This document shows, piece by piece, positions 25,516 to 36,896 of a stretch of 64,000 nucleotides of DNA. Every line of letters begins with the position of its first letter. Position 1 is the stretch's first letter. The stretch is from contig NC_059347.1 of NCBI RefSeq assembly GCF_019703515.2, forward strand, positions 23,740,501 through 23,804,500, written 5' to 3'. The DNA is from Myxocyprinus asiaticus. Its lineage: Eukaryota; Chordata; Actinopteri; Cypriniformes; Catostomidae. The notes under the pieces were generated by a model. That model was not told the origin of the DNA. It was given only the letters and a program-made list of their open reading frames with translations, and did no database searches. Made by a program: the position numbers and the translations under genes.

Positions 25516-26999
25516 ATTAATTAATGGAAGGATGTCCAGCAAGTTCAATAAATAAACTTCAGTTGGTTCAAAATGCAGCTGCCAGAGTGCTGACTAGAAC
25601 CAAGAAATATGATCATATTAGCCCCATTCTGTCATCGTTACATTGGCTACCTGTTAAATTTCGTATTAATTTTAAAATTCTGTTAACTACACAACAAAGC
25701 TTTGAATGGTCTAGCTCCACAGTCCTTAAGTGACCTTCTGACATGCTACATTCCGTCATGTTCATTATGATCACAAAATTCGGGCTTGTTAATAATTCCA
25801 AGAATATCAAAAATCCACAAAAGGAGGTAGATCCTTTTCATACTTGGCTCCTAAACTATGGAATAGTCTCCCTAACACTGTTCGGGATGCAGACACACTC
25901 GCTCAATTTAAGTCTAGTCTAAAGACCAGCCAGGCATACACCTAATTTATCCTTCAACTTACAATTAGGCTGCTTTTGTTAGGTCTACTGGAACCAGAAA
26001 CATCCATCATGATCTATAACGCTGCATAAAATTGAATGGCATCTACGCTAATATTCTTTTTTTTTTTTCTTTTTTTTTTCATGTCTCAACCTTGGGATTC
26101 ATATCCAGAGGTAACCAGAGTCAGCCAGATCCAGCTCCGTTCCTGCTTGGTGTCAGCATCCACTGCTACATGTCACTGAAAGATGACGACAAACTACAGC
26201 CGGTGCCAGCCAGACATCACTTCAGTCTTTTGACTTCAGAGGATGAACTGATGCCAACTCCAACTGTAAGACATGAGATACTTCATATGCTACTGCCTGA
26301 ACCTTGGACTTAGGATGGACCCCACCGAACCTCACCGAAATGACCTGCAGGTTGAACTGCGATGCACCTCATTAATCTCTGCCTGCATCACCTTTGTCTA
26401 TTGACGGACTACACTCTTAAAATGGAATACATAGACTAACATTTAATTGCCAACAAAAGCCTTCATCAGCCAACTAACAAAGGACAATGCATCAATGTGA
26501 ATTACTGCAGTTAATCCAGGATGGACTTCAAAAACATTAGTCATTAATCTTAAAGTTTAAAAGAAATCTTTTCTTTTTTTTTTTTTTTTTTTTTTTTAAA
26601 CAATGGACCTTAACGCTTACATAATTTACAAATTTAAAACCATGACTTGCACTGCACATAAATAACTAATATTGGCATTATATTCATGTTGTTTAGCCAG
26701 AGGGGAACTGGCCCCCACAGCGAGCCTGGTTTCTCCCAAGGTTATTTTTCTCCATTAACCAACATCTTATGGAGTTTTGTGTTGCTTGCCACAGTCACTT
26801 TCAGCTTGCTCACCGGGGTTCTAAATGTAATTATTATTTAATTATTTAATTTCTATACACAATTTACAATCATATTTAATCAAACTATATCACTCTTTAT
26901 AGATATAGATTTCATTTTTTGTTAATGCATTATTCCTGTAAATCTGCTTGGAAACGATGTGTGTTGTGAAAAGCGCTATACAAATAAAAATGACTTGAC
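25516..26999 (+). mobile_element. L2-clade LINE, 5'-truncated
   Basis: The copy holds the C-terminal end of the reverse transcriptase ORF (see 25524-25930) and then the 3' UTR. The UTR has the conserved 'gccagaggggaactggcccc', 'tggtttctcccaaggttatt' and 'gttcttgccacagtc'-like blocks and ends 'gcgctatacaaataaaaatg' plus 'acttgac'. These are hallmarks of teleost L2 elements as I know them. T tracts near 26050 and 26575 lie inside the UTR. It cannot move by itself. The DNA from 27000 to 27060 is unassigned. Confidence 0.88.
25524..25930 (+). pseudogene. L2 LINE reverse transcriptase, C-terminal remnant
   Basis: The first part reads SINKLQLVQNAAARVLTRT and then SPILSSLHWLPVKFRINFKI, a signature of the region after the reverse-transcriptase core in L2/CR1 elements. 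The frame is lost near 25690. The rest continues in other frames as a degraded copy ending near the TLAQFKSSLK-like segment at about 25895-25925. The catalytic domain and endonuclease are missing because of 5' truncation. Confidence 0.88.
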
Positions 27000-27552
27000 A
27001 TTTACATAAAATGAAGAGTGGGAAAACAAATTACTGGGTCCATTTACATGCACCATCTTAAGACCTGTTCACACCAAATCTGTGACGATTTTGCAAGATG
27101 AACCACTGACGAAAGATCTATTCACACCCAGTCAATAAAAAAGGAAACAAAAAACTATTTCACTCCTGTACAGTAGGCTGCGCTGTTGCGGTGCTGTTAT
27201 TATACCAGTCTCCTGTCCGCACCTTCAGCTGTTAGAGATTAATACTGTATACTGAATGCTTTTAAAGAATTTATTTACCTAATTTGGTATAACTGTTTCA
27301 TTATGTTCTTTTGATGGTGTTGATGCTTTTTGAGGAGTATATAATCTGTTTGTTTTTTTATGCGAATGAGATAAGTAAAGAGCGCTGTTGAATATATATT
27401 TTCACATGTATTTTGCCACAAGTATATTACAAACGGACACCTGAAGCCAACTTCTCTTTTTATAATGCCTGGATTAATGCCTGGATAATATAACACAAGT
27501 TACAATGATATAAATACACGTGGAATAATGTAAAATAAGATGCATAGTATCG

Positions 27553-27868
27553 TGGTGTTCTCACTCTTCTGAAATACCAGACGTTTTTGGGATTACTCAA
27601 GATCGTTTATTATTTCCATGTTTCCAACTTGAATAAGAATAGACAATACGGGTTACTGTTAAGGCCATAACCCACGACCACAAAACACAGTCCTTACGTC
27701 TTCAGGCCTCCAAACCGAAAAGAACAAGCAACTGAAACTTCCCCAGTATTCCCCCAAATTATCACACCCCTTTTTACCAGATGCCAATCAGAGAACATGT
27801 CAATCTCACTGAACTTAGAGAACTCTAACTTTTAAAGAAACATTAACTCCATTTGACATGGCATTACA
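27553..27868 (-). repeat. 3' LTR of the gypsy element
   Basis: Read on the minus strand, the segment starts TGTAATGCCATGTC right after the G-rich polypurine tract and ends GAGTGAGAACACCA, giving the TG...CA ends of LTRs and a length of about 316 bp. An AATAAA-type signal ('aataataaacg') lies near its end. There is no partner LTR in the window, so the borders are inferred from one copy. Confidence 0.65.
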
Positions 27869-28217
27869 CTGCCCCCCCAATTTGTTGAGGGGACAAATTA
27901 AGTCTTTGAACCTGCTGGGTCGTTGCCTCTGTCTCTTTGGTCATGTCAGACCAACACTGGCATGAGGGTCAAGGGTTGTGTGGGAATGGGGAATTGGGGT
28001 TTGAAATACAGGTGACAGTCCCAGTACTGGAGATGACATTTGTGAAGTGTTTAAGGTAACGGGGCATTGGGCATTTTGTTTGTGTGTTGTGTTCAAGAGG
28101 CCAGTGTTCCTATTGGACTGCAGTTCTGAGGAAGCGGTGTGCTTCTATTGAAAAGAGGGGACTGAGAAGCCTCTATATGGGGCTAGCCTGTCTCTGTGGA
28201 TGGCTACTTTCTGTCCC

Positions 28218-28550
28218 TTAGGTGGTAACTGCACTCTGTATACCACCTCCCCCACCCTTTCCAGGATCTGACAAGGGCCTGTCCAGTGACAGTCCAATTT
28301 TGGGCAGCAGCCCCTTTTTCTTTTTGGACTGTAAACCGACTAACTCCTTGGCCTGGAAGTGTCTCCTTTTGCTTCTCAGATCATAATTCCTTTTCTGTCT
28401 CATTCCAGCTTTAGCCAGCTGGTCTCTGGCAAATGTATGGGCTGTTTCCAACCGATCTTGTAGCTTCTTGGCATATTGCAGTCCAGGTGGTGTATCAGGC
28501 ATGTCTGGATTGCTTTCCAAATGCCAACTCTGCAGGGGTCCTGAGCTCAC
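28218..28550 (-). pseudogene. Gypsy integrase C-terminal region
   Basis: The frame reads LQYAKKLQDRLETAHTFARD and then RQKRNYDLRSKRR, the linker after the integrase core in fish gypsy elements. A GPC-type segment (LLPKIGLSLDRPLSDPGKGG, partly frame-shifted) follows. No chromodomain was recognised. It overlaps the end of the integrase core frame by a shift, so an indel separates the two. Confidence 0.8.
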
Positions 28551-29270
28551 GCCCCAGCATGAGCAGGGAAGGGGTGCATACGTTGGAGTCCTGCACTGCA
28601 GATATGTAGGCCATCAGGATGAGGGAAAGATGGGTCTCCCAGTCCCGTTGGTGATCAGCTGTTAGTATGGCTAACTGTTGAGCTAGGGTCCTGTTAAATC
28701 TTTCGACTAGACCATCGCTCTGTGGATGCAATGGTGTTGTTCGTGTTTTCTTCATGTCTAAGAGTTCACACATAGCTCCAAACATTCTAGATTCAAAATT
28801 TCTCCCTTGGTCACTGTGTTTGACTTCAGCTGTGCCAAACCTGCTGAACATGCCTTCCACAAGTGCATCATCCACTGTCTCCACTTCTTGATCAGGCAAT
28901 GCATAGGCTTCAGGCCACTTTGTAAAATAGTCCATAGCAGCAATCACAAAGCGGTTGCCTCTCTCTGTGCAGGGAAAAGGGCCCATTATATCTATTTCCA
29001 CCCTCTCCATAGGAGCTCCTACAGATCTTTGCTGTAGCTGTGCATGGGACTGGTCAAATGGGCCTTTATAGGCTGCACAGACATCGTACTTGTGGCAGAA
29101 TTCATATACATACATTCAGTGTTGGCCCCAATAGAAGCCTTTGCGAAGACGGTGAAGTGTTTTGGAAATCCCAAAGTGTCCTTACCCTGGGCTTCCATGA
29201 CAAGCACATATAACTGTTTCTTTCATGCTTTTGGGTACCAGTGGCTGACTCTTTCTACACAAGCTGTAGT
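28495..29270 (-). pseudogene. Gypsy integrase, zinc-binding and catalytic core
   Basis: The open part (28495-29115) carries all three catalytic acids: VEIDIMGPFP, KHSDQGRNFES and DGLVERFNRTL. The zinc-binding HHCC motif lies just upstream, in pieces, ending in EFCHKYDVCAAYKGP with both cysteines. A stop near 29115 and a shift near 29200 break it. This is the best-kept domain of the element. Confidence 0.9.
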
Positions 29271-29289
29271 TATCAAAATTTGACCACAG

Positions 29290-30210
29290 TCACTTGGTGA
29301 TCATGGAGAATGCTGCTACATCCTCCCAGGGGGGCCTCTGTTCTTGTTCCAGCCATTCCAACACAGGTTTTAGGTCAGTGTCTTGTTCCTGTTTGGGCCT
29401 CCACTCTGCTACATCTACTACCTGCAGCCATCCACAAGAGAGTTGAGTTGTGCTGTCCTCTTGACTCAGGTCTCTGTCTCTGGCTTCCCTCCTTTCACAG
29501 TGGCAGCAACCAGCTGCAGCACAAGGATGACATGATAATGCATCAGCGTTTGTGTGGTGAGACCCAGCCCTGTGTATCACATTGAAGTTGTAAGATTGGA
29601 GTTCTTCGAGCCAACGGGCCACTTGACCCTCAGGTTCTTTGAATGACATCAACCACTGAAGTGTGGCGTGATCTGTCCTGATTGTGAATGACATGCCACA
29701 CAGGTTAGTAACTGAAGTGTCTCACCACCATCACTACAGCGAGTAGTTCGCATCTTGTGACACAGTAGCGCCTCTCACTCTTATTGAACACCTTGCTGTG
29801 AAGTAAGCTACTAACTTCTCTCCTTCAGGCCCTTCTTGCGACATCACAGCTTCCATGCCAACATTACTGGCATCTGTATCTAGAACAAAGGGCAGCATGG
29901 GGACAGGTGGAGCCTGAATGGGGGTGTTGATGAGTGCCTGCCGTAGGGTATCAATGCTTGCTGGCTCTCCTCTGACCAGTAAAAGACACTGTCCTTCTGA
30001 AAAAGGCAGAAGAGTGGAGCCCCAATGCAGGAAAAGCCTTTCACAAACCATCTATAGTATGACGCTAAACCTACAAAACTTCTCCGCTGTGATTGCTCTG
30101 TGGGAGTTGGCCAGTTTCTGATGGCACATACTTTATCCTCCAGAGTGCCTATGCCCTTGCCCCCAACTTGTGGCCCTGGAATTCCACCTGATGTCTCATA
30201 AAGTGGCACT
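29290..30210 (-). pseudogene. Gypsy RNase H and connection domain
   Basis: The connection has FVGLASYYRWFVKGFS (30209 frame). RNase H follows: PFVLDTDASNVGMEAVMSQE with the first acid, then FTIRTDHATLQWLMSFKEPE and IHRAGSHHTNADALSCHP. These are the standard blocks of Ty3/gypsy RNase H. The pieces lie in three frames, so at least two indels or stops separate them. Confidence 0.88.
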
Positions 30211-30274
30211 TGTCAGGGTGTAGTTTGAATCCTGCTGCCCCAACTCTCTCCAGTACCCGCCACAGTGCCCCAAG

Positions 30275-30670
30275 CACCATCTAAAAGGAATCCCCATGGA
30301 CTAGGAGATCATCCAGGTACACAAGGCACTCGCAATGCGGAATGTCCATCAGCGCCTTGTCCATTAGTCTTTCAAATGTCGCTGGGGCATTACAGAGACC
30401 AAAGGGAAGGACTTTAAACTGCCAGGGGCCTCTGTTTGTGCAGAAAACCTTTTTGGGACTCTGGTGACAAAGGTAATTGCCAATATCCACTCCGAAGGTC
30501 CAGAGTGGAGAACAAGGAGGAACCAGACACTAAATCGAGGGATTCATCGACCCTGGGTATCCCCTGTATCAATCACGTGTTGCATCAGATGTGTCAGACC
30601 TACTTCATTCTCATTGAAGGCGAAAATGTCCTTGAATTCCTGTAGAACCCTCCACAAGTCCAATAATTAT
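30275..30670 (-). pseudogene. Gypsy reverse transcriptase, internally deleted
   Basis: Motif A (STLDLRSGYWQ) and motif C (LVYLDDLLVHG) are present, with LPFGLCNAPATFERLMD between them. The N-terminal lead-in (EFKDIFAFNENEVGLTHLMQ, then HVIDTGD) lies at about 30560-30655. The roughly 70 residues that normally separate the two, including the D-Y-R-x-L-N block, are absent at about 30540-30560. The domain cannot be active. Related gypsy copies with an intact finger region would confirm the deletion. Confidence 0.82.
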
Positions 30671-30775
30671 TGCTGGTCAAGCCCTTCACAATTTTCAGCC
30701 CAAATGTTCCTTATTGCAGTCAGCTGCTCTGTTTCCTTGTCTATGGGCTGTTCATGGTACTGTACAGCGTTACAA

Positions 30776-31300
30776 TCAGATGTCCAAGGTAGGGGAAGGG
30801 CATGAGGGAGGGGCATGCCTAGGGCTGCTGGTTTCTGTGGCATTGACAAATATGGGTGGAGGGGTTGGGTGTAGGGAGGGTGGGGTCAGCTTCACACTTT
30901 GGCCTGTGACAATGGTTCTCAAGAAGTCTAATCCAAGTATACAGGAATCATGCACTTCAGCGACCCATGCAGTAAAAGATATAGACAGGTCTCCAATGTT
31001 GAACAAGAATATTCCTCTGCCCTTTATTAGGGTAATATTACCAGTCACAGTCTTTAGTCTAACATATGTTGGTTCTACTGTGGTCCCCAATGGGACAACA
31101 TCAGGCCAAACCAATGTTCCATATGTCGACAAGTGCGGTGCACGTGACCCCTGCCACCATGACTTGAATGTGACAAAAATCCCCAACATGAGTCCAGCCC
31201 ACTTTTATTAATGTCTCAACAGGGGAAGTTGAAGTAAGTTCCCCCACCTGCTTGCTCCTCCCTCCAGGAGTTTGCGGGGTCCTCTATGTTTGCAGTACAA
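30776..31300 (-). pseudogene. Gypsy aspartic protease region
   Basis: An upstream frame has VTCTALVD at the expected active-site position, but the usual T-G after the Asp is replaced by I-W. The downstream frame (30776-31189) keeps HDSCILGLDFLRTIV, the G-L-D-F-L end of the fold. Two frames are involved, so there is a shift. The last recognisable gag-side residues are near 31250-31300. Confidence 0.75.
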
Positions 31301-31669
31301 AGGGTCCATGAACTGCAACTATTTATTTTTAATTATATAATTTTCAGGGGTGTATATCAGCTTCATGTATGCTGGTGTTTGCCAGTTGATTAGCACCACC
31401 AACACACTGGATTGAGCAGCTGCAGTGACTGACAAAAAGCTCTTATCTCATTGTACAGTCAGTTTTCATAGCAGTCCAAAAAAATAATATTAATAATAAT
31501 AATTGGAACACTCTCCGTAAAAAAAAAAAATCTTCGGATTGTCGGTGGACGATTTGTCAGACCCGATGTGCAAAACACCATAGGAATGCATTGTTACCAT
31601 ACAACAGCTTGTTCGGAAAGAACATTTGTAATTGGACTTGGTGTGAACAGGCCTTTACATCCCAAAAAC

Positions 31670-31735
31670 AAACAAAAAAAAGATCTCTCATTATTTACTC
31701 ACCCTCAGTTGTTTTCCAAACCTATTTAAGTTTTG
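31670..31735. repeat. Fold-back MITE fragment
   Basis: 'attatttactcaccctcag' then 'ttgttttccaaacctat' resembles the left arm of the MITE at 18660. It sits just outside the Harbinger-like right end. Confidence 0.5.
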
Positions 31736-34007
31736 AAAATGACAATTTCAAATCTCATGCATTATTGCATTGTCTAGTTTTAAGAATTAGATTATTTTTT
31801 ATAGTTATCAGTGTATGAAAACACACTCAATGACTCTGGCATGTGATGAATGTGTACAGTGACATTTATCGTGCCATGTCTATCTTTATTCATGTGGACC
31901 ATCAGAGCACTTTAATGTCTGTGTGTGTCTGAATGTTCATTCACAACTGTAAGCTCTACCAAAAATGACAGCAAATTAATATGATTTGTTAAACGCTATT
32001 AGAGTGTTAAAAGCTTTACCTTCGATTTCAAGTGCAACAGCACACCTCATTCACCTTGTATGCAAAGCAGAATCTATTAATGATGTAAAAGGCTCTACCC
32101 TTCCCCCTTTCATTCCCTCTTTCACTTTCTTTCCTAACAGTTCCCAAGACACCTTTTGCTGCACCTGAATGCTCCCGTTACCTGAAACAAATTGCCTGAA
32201 GAAATCTGCACTGCTTCTGGTTGTGAAAATGCAAAGGAGATGCAAAACCTGGCACGTTAAATGAACTATACTCTCATGTTTCTGCTGCCTCTTTTTTATT
32301 TTACTTTTTTTAAACAGCCCGCTTAAGACATAAATAAATAAATAAAAGATGAGAAAGTAACTTTGTAGTCTCTGTGCATTTGTGGTTTGTGCTCTGGGCA
32401 AAAACCAGTGCTGTTGAGCAATAATTCACCTGCACAAAAGCCTATCGATGTGCTGCTACAAGATGGAGTTTCACAGTGTGTTTTAAGTGAATATGATATG
32501 AAAAGATGTTAGCAATGCAATTTTACTCACAATGGAGGGGTGCGAGATGCTTATTTAAAGACATAAGCATTGACGGCGTGTTTTCTCTGTGAGGCCTGCT
32601 GTGTTGCATCTAGCTTCATGTCTCTTTAATTTGCCGCTTGGAGAGCAAACATTACTTCTTTGGTGTGATGTATGCTATCTCAAATACACAGCGATATCTT
32701 ACATATACAGGAGACTATTGAACACTTCTTAAAAAGAGATAAGAATGTATTTACACATCATGTTATGTGACTGAAAGCCTGTTGGTAGATCCGTTAAGAG
32801 AAAGAGCAGAAGTTTGACGGAAGAAAACCCTCGGGTGAAATCATATGTTGGGGATCTTCTTGCTAGATATAGATATAACTAGAAAGCCGGCCGGGGGGAG
32901 CCTGTCCTATTTCATTTGAAATGACAAAGGAAAGAGCATCCCTTGTTTCCTCTTTCTTGTCTTCCTTTTCTCTATCCTTGCCGTTAGAGAGCTCATTATA
33001 GAGTATGCAGAACTCAGGAGAAACAGACAAGATAGAAGTGTAGGAATTCTGTACAGCTGTAAGCTATACTGCAACTCTACAATTACAGACAGTAACAGAT
33101 ATATTACTGTCATTTTTGACCCATTTAAGAGTTAAAAACAGTGAAATACTTCTCTTAATATTGTATTAGGTAAACAAACAAAAAATAAGTACAAAACGTA
33201 TTACATTTGTATGAGACTTGTTTATACTAATGCAATGTCAGGATATGTTGGGTGCTTACTGAGTTGTTTCTAGGGCATTGCTAAATGGTTGCTTACTGCC
33301 CCTAGCTAGATGAGACCATCCCCAAGTCTCTATGATATCCTGAGAAAGGCTGTTCCATATTGTAGAGCACATCTAGCAGGAGATGTGGATATAAACACGA
33401 AGACAGTGTGCAACAACGAAAGCGAAAGCTGCAGGGAAGCACAAGTTAATGGAAGAAATGTCCGCACCCGACAACTTGTTGCAGGTTGCCACAAGAGCAG
33501 CGCCCAACAAGATGCTCAAATACATCTGCTGTGACCACTTGTGATCGGATTTGGAGGGGAGGGTCTCAAATTTCATAACAACATACCTCAATCACAATGT
33601 CAGTGCTTTACTGCATGACATTAAAGCACAGCAAAGTTAGAAAAGACGAAGAAAGCGTTGAAAAAATGGCGCACTATTTCTGTCAGATAAGCTGAAATTT
33701 AATCTAAGCACAAATGCAAGATTTCGAGCAGAATTGTCCATTGTTTTTGTGGATTACCTGTATTAACCTGAGCTTAAGATGTTTGTGCTTCTCATAAGTG
33801 TCCGTGCATATTGATATCAGACACACTGAAGAAGATCCATTAAGTTCTCATGCTTTTGTATATATCTGCTTTTCTATTTTCCAATCGGACAGTTATTTCC
33901 TTTTAAACCACTCACAACCGGCAAAGTTGAAACTCTTGTTTTTGCACAGCGGTTGATTGACAGGTGAGGGGTGGTGCTCCGCTGCTTCCGGGATGCATAC
34001 AGGATGG
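31736..34007. other. Unannotated sequence
   Basis: No recognised gene. A pair of related words, 'tgtgaccacttgtgatcgga' near 33530 and 'tgaccacatgtgattggatc' near 34100, suggests that part of 33300-34160 belongs to one decayed DNA transposon. Confidence 0.4.
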
Positions 34008-34160
34008 ATTACGTTTACACCTCAAATGTGATGCAGTCAAATGCGTTTTTGACCACATTTGTATGTGATTTTTGTGATCCGATCACAAAACGTTTTTGCT
34101 GACCACATGTGATTGGATCACCAAAAACGCATCTTAAAATCAGGTGTAAATGGGGTCACA
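34008..34160. repeat. Terminal part of a MITE with internal inverted repeats
   Basis: 'gtttacacctcaaatgtga' at the left and 'tcaggtgtaaatggggtc' at the right are inverted over their core (TTTACACCT/AGGTGTAAA). Between them 'aaatgcgtttttgaccacat' and 'tggatcaccaaaaacgcat' are also inverted. No target duplication was confirmed. Confidence 0.5.
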
Positions 34161-34612
34161 GGGAGATCAGCTTGAAACAGAACCATTGTTTGGATGATTC
34201 ACTAAACCAGAAGGGTTACTTAATCCAGATATCTGATTGCAGATCCACTTTTATAAATGAATTACTTCTTAAATCTTAGATGAATAGGGAACATTGAGAA
34301 ACTCTGGCTTAATCACTCTTAGCTGTGTTGCACTAATAATGAGTACAAATCCCCATGCACTCTTGAAAATGCTTTGAAAGAAAACAGGCTTATAATGATA
34401 GACTGGTTCAAAATTTAACCTTGTGCACATCACCAATTGAGGCAAGGCCCGCGGACCAATGCAGAGCTCGACTGAATAACAAATTTCTGTAAAAAAGCAA
34501 GGAAGACATGAAATATATAAACAATATAGCCGGGTTCATTCTGAGTTCAGCAGAGGAAGGCCAGCAGTAAGACACAGAGAGCTGGATAAGAGAGAGAAAG
34601 CAAAAAAAGAGA

Positions 34613-34630
34613 ACCCCCCCCACCCCCCCC
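34613..34630. repeat. C-rich tract
   Basis: Two C runs split by one A, next to a short CA run. Confidence 0.9.
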
Positions 34631-34966
34631 CAACACACACACACACAATCTTACCTTCTCTGAGCTGTGCCCCTGCTCATACGTATTGCTAAAATGATTA
34701 GGTGCCAGCAATCAGTCTCTCACCGAATCAGCTTTGAACTGGTCAGGGTCGACTTATCACATGACCAGCAGCCGTTTGCAATGGTAGGGTGAGCAGCACT
34801 GTCAGGTAAGAGCTGCATTTTATTCTTGCATAATTCTCCAGATTGGAATGATGAGTTCACAGCCCACTTTAGCAGGAACCAAATTGGGTGTATTGCTGAC
34901 ACATAATCGTTTTAGGAGCGAGAGTGGCATGGTATGAATTCCGTAATGTAGGCAAGTGTACACCCG

Positions 34967-34973
<7 letters not shown>

Positions 34974-35022
<49 letters not shown>
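34974..35022. repeat. (CG)/(CA)n compound microsatellite
   Basis: A short CG run followed by about 20 CA units. Confidence 0.95.
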
Positions 35023-35023
<1 letters not shown>

Positions 35024-35431
35024 TTGGGGTGAATGACGGTGAGTAGACAGAAGGAGGTCAATAGTGGAGGCTGGGCTTAGCATCTCGTTTCTGACGTTCA
35101 CCTCACCCCACCTGGGGTTCATCACTCGTAGCAGCAGGGCAAGATGTGTGGGTGTGTGTTTGTATGCGCCATACACCCCTCCAAGTACACATAGCCATCT
35201 CCCAGGTCTGCTTTCCAACGTCAGTGGCATACTCTGCAGATGAAAGGCCTTTTTCCACCTCTTGTTTTTATCACATTGCCTTATTCCTGTGGTTTAACAC
35301 ATCCGTGGCCAACCAACAACCTCTCCCAGCAGAATCGCTGGTCTGAGAGATGACCCCACACTCTGGGTTTATTTATGGGGATACACACTCTCTCTCCTAA
35401 TGCTACAAAGATTCATGCCATCAACTCGCAG

Positions 35432-35432
<1 letters not shown>

Positions 35433-35462
<30 letters not shown>
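35433..35462. repeat. (CT)n microsatellite
   Basis: About 15 CT units. From 35463 to 36180 the sequence is A+T-rich with T tracts and nothing recognisable. Confidence 0.95.
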
Positions 35463-35467
<5 letters not shown>

Positions 35468-36185
35468 ACAAAATACATTACAAATGTAATTCACACAAAA
35501 CAATTACTTGAATACACTTCTTCTATGATGAACATGTTTTCAGTTACTGAGTTCAAAGTCATTTAGATATTTTTTTCTGGGCTTAAAGTAAAAGATGTCA
35601 TGTGGTGAATCCGTCCGGAGGCAAGAAGAAAATTAAAAGTCTCATTAAAAGCTGAAAAACTTGGGGGGAAAAAAGATGAAGAAGAAGAAAAAAGAATTGT
35701 TGGCATGAGTTGTGCTGAATAATCTTTTATTATTATTTCTTTCTTTTTTTTTTTTCTAAATGCAGTGAAACAATTTTATTTTAAAATATATTTAATATTT
35801 GAAAAAATTTGTCCACCAAATAAAAGTCATGTGGCACAACCAACATGTAAGTAGTAATTTTGTTGTCATGTGACACAAATCCTAAAAAAGAGAATATCTT
35901 TTTAGACCCACTGTGTGTGAAGATTTAAAAACAAATCATAATTATGTCAAATCATTAAATATCAATATTTTGACATTTTAATTAAAAGGCACATTTGGTT
36001 CAGATTATTTAATGCAACTATGAGAAAACGTCTTATATTCTTGACTTAAAAATTCATGTAGGTGCAATTATTATTATTATTTTTTTTTTTTTTTACAAAA
36101 TGTTATAAATGTTTTCAAACAATTTGTAAAAACAACATGAACTCAAATATTACATGTCTACGTACTTGGCACATATGTTTTAAAC

Positions 36186-36896
36186 GTCTCGGTTACTGCT
36201 GTAACCTCCGTTCCCTGATGGAGGGAACGAGACGTTGTGTCGATGTAGTGACACTAGGGGTCGCTCTTGAGAGCCCCGATCACCTCAGATCTTTGAGAAA
36301 AGGCCAATGAGAATTGGCGAGTGGAATTTGCATGCCACTCCCACCGACATACGGGTATAAAAGGGAGCTGGAATGCAGGATTCATTCAGGTTTTGTGCTG
36401 AGGAGCCAAGACACGGTCCCGGCCATTTCAGCGGCTAGTACAGCGATGTGGCAAGAGGGACACAAAGTCTCGTTCCCTCCATCAGGGAATGGAGGTTACG
36501 ATAGTAACCGAGACGTTCCCCTTCTGTCACTCACTCGACGTTGTGTCGATGTAGTGACACTAGGGGTCGCTCTTGAGAGCCCCGATCACCTCAGATCTTT
36601 GAGAAAAGGCCAATGAGAATTGGCGAGTGGAAATTGCATGCCACTCCCACCGATATATGGGTATAAAAGGGAGCTGGAATTCAGGATTCATTCAGGTTTT
36701 GTGCTGAGGAGCCGAGACACGGTCCCAGCCATTTCAGCGGCTAGTACAGCGATGTGGCAAGAGGGACACAACGTCTCGTTCCCTCCATCAGGGAACGGAG
36801 GTTACAACAGTAACCAAGATGTTCCCCTTCTGTCACTCAATTGACGTTGTGTCGATGTAGTGACACTAGGGGTCCCTATGGAAAAACGCCACAACA
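36186..36896. repeat. Tandem terminal units of the DIRS element, period 306 bp
   Basis: The block GACGTTGTGTCGATGTAGTG starts at 36231, 36537 and 36843, exactly 306 bp apart. The first two units are nearly identical, and the third is cut off after about 50 bp where the inner sequence begins. Each unit has a TATAAAAGGGAGCTGG segment (TATA-like) about 120 bp in. Inverted blocks of about 50 bp (36186-36235 and 36463-36516) can form a hairpin. The repeats probably arose from unequal exchange or aberrant reverse transcription. Confidence 0.92.

Larger units (their letters stand above)
27553..31300 (-). mobile_element. Ty3/gypsy retrotransposon, lacks gag and 5' LTR
   Basis: On the minus strand the order is protease, reverse transcriptase, RNase H, integrase, 3' LTR, the Ty3/gypsy order. 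A G-rich polypurine tract (near 27869-27880) precedes the LTR. Homology ends near 31300, just upstream of the protease, so gag and the 5' LTR are gone. Every domain has frame breaks. The element lies between the two Harbinger-like arms, so it inserted later. Confidence 0.9.
27061..31654. mobile_element. PIF/Harbinger-like MITE interrupted by a gypsy element
   Basis: The left end AGACCTGTTCACACCAAATC (27061) and the right end, inverted, AGGCCTGTTCACACCAAGTC (ends 31654) are about 20-bp inverted repeats. TTA triplets flank both (27058-27060 and 31655-31657), as expected for PIF/Harbinger. The arms outside the gypsy sequence run 27061-27552 and from roughly 31300 to 31654, about 850 bp in total. 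The arms show no transposase. That both arms belong to one element is inferred from the matching ends and target triplets. Confidence 0.65.

Noticed and set aside
27058..31657. Gypsy with two LTRs
   Set aside because: Only the 3' LTR side was found. No second copy of 27553-27868 occurs near 31300.
34660..34690. Minus-strand ATG with eight codons followed by a good donor (AGAAG/GTAAGA)
   Set aside because: Too short to support, no conserved protein and no linked exon. It may be chance.
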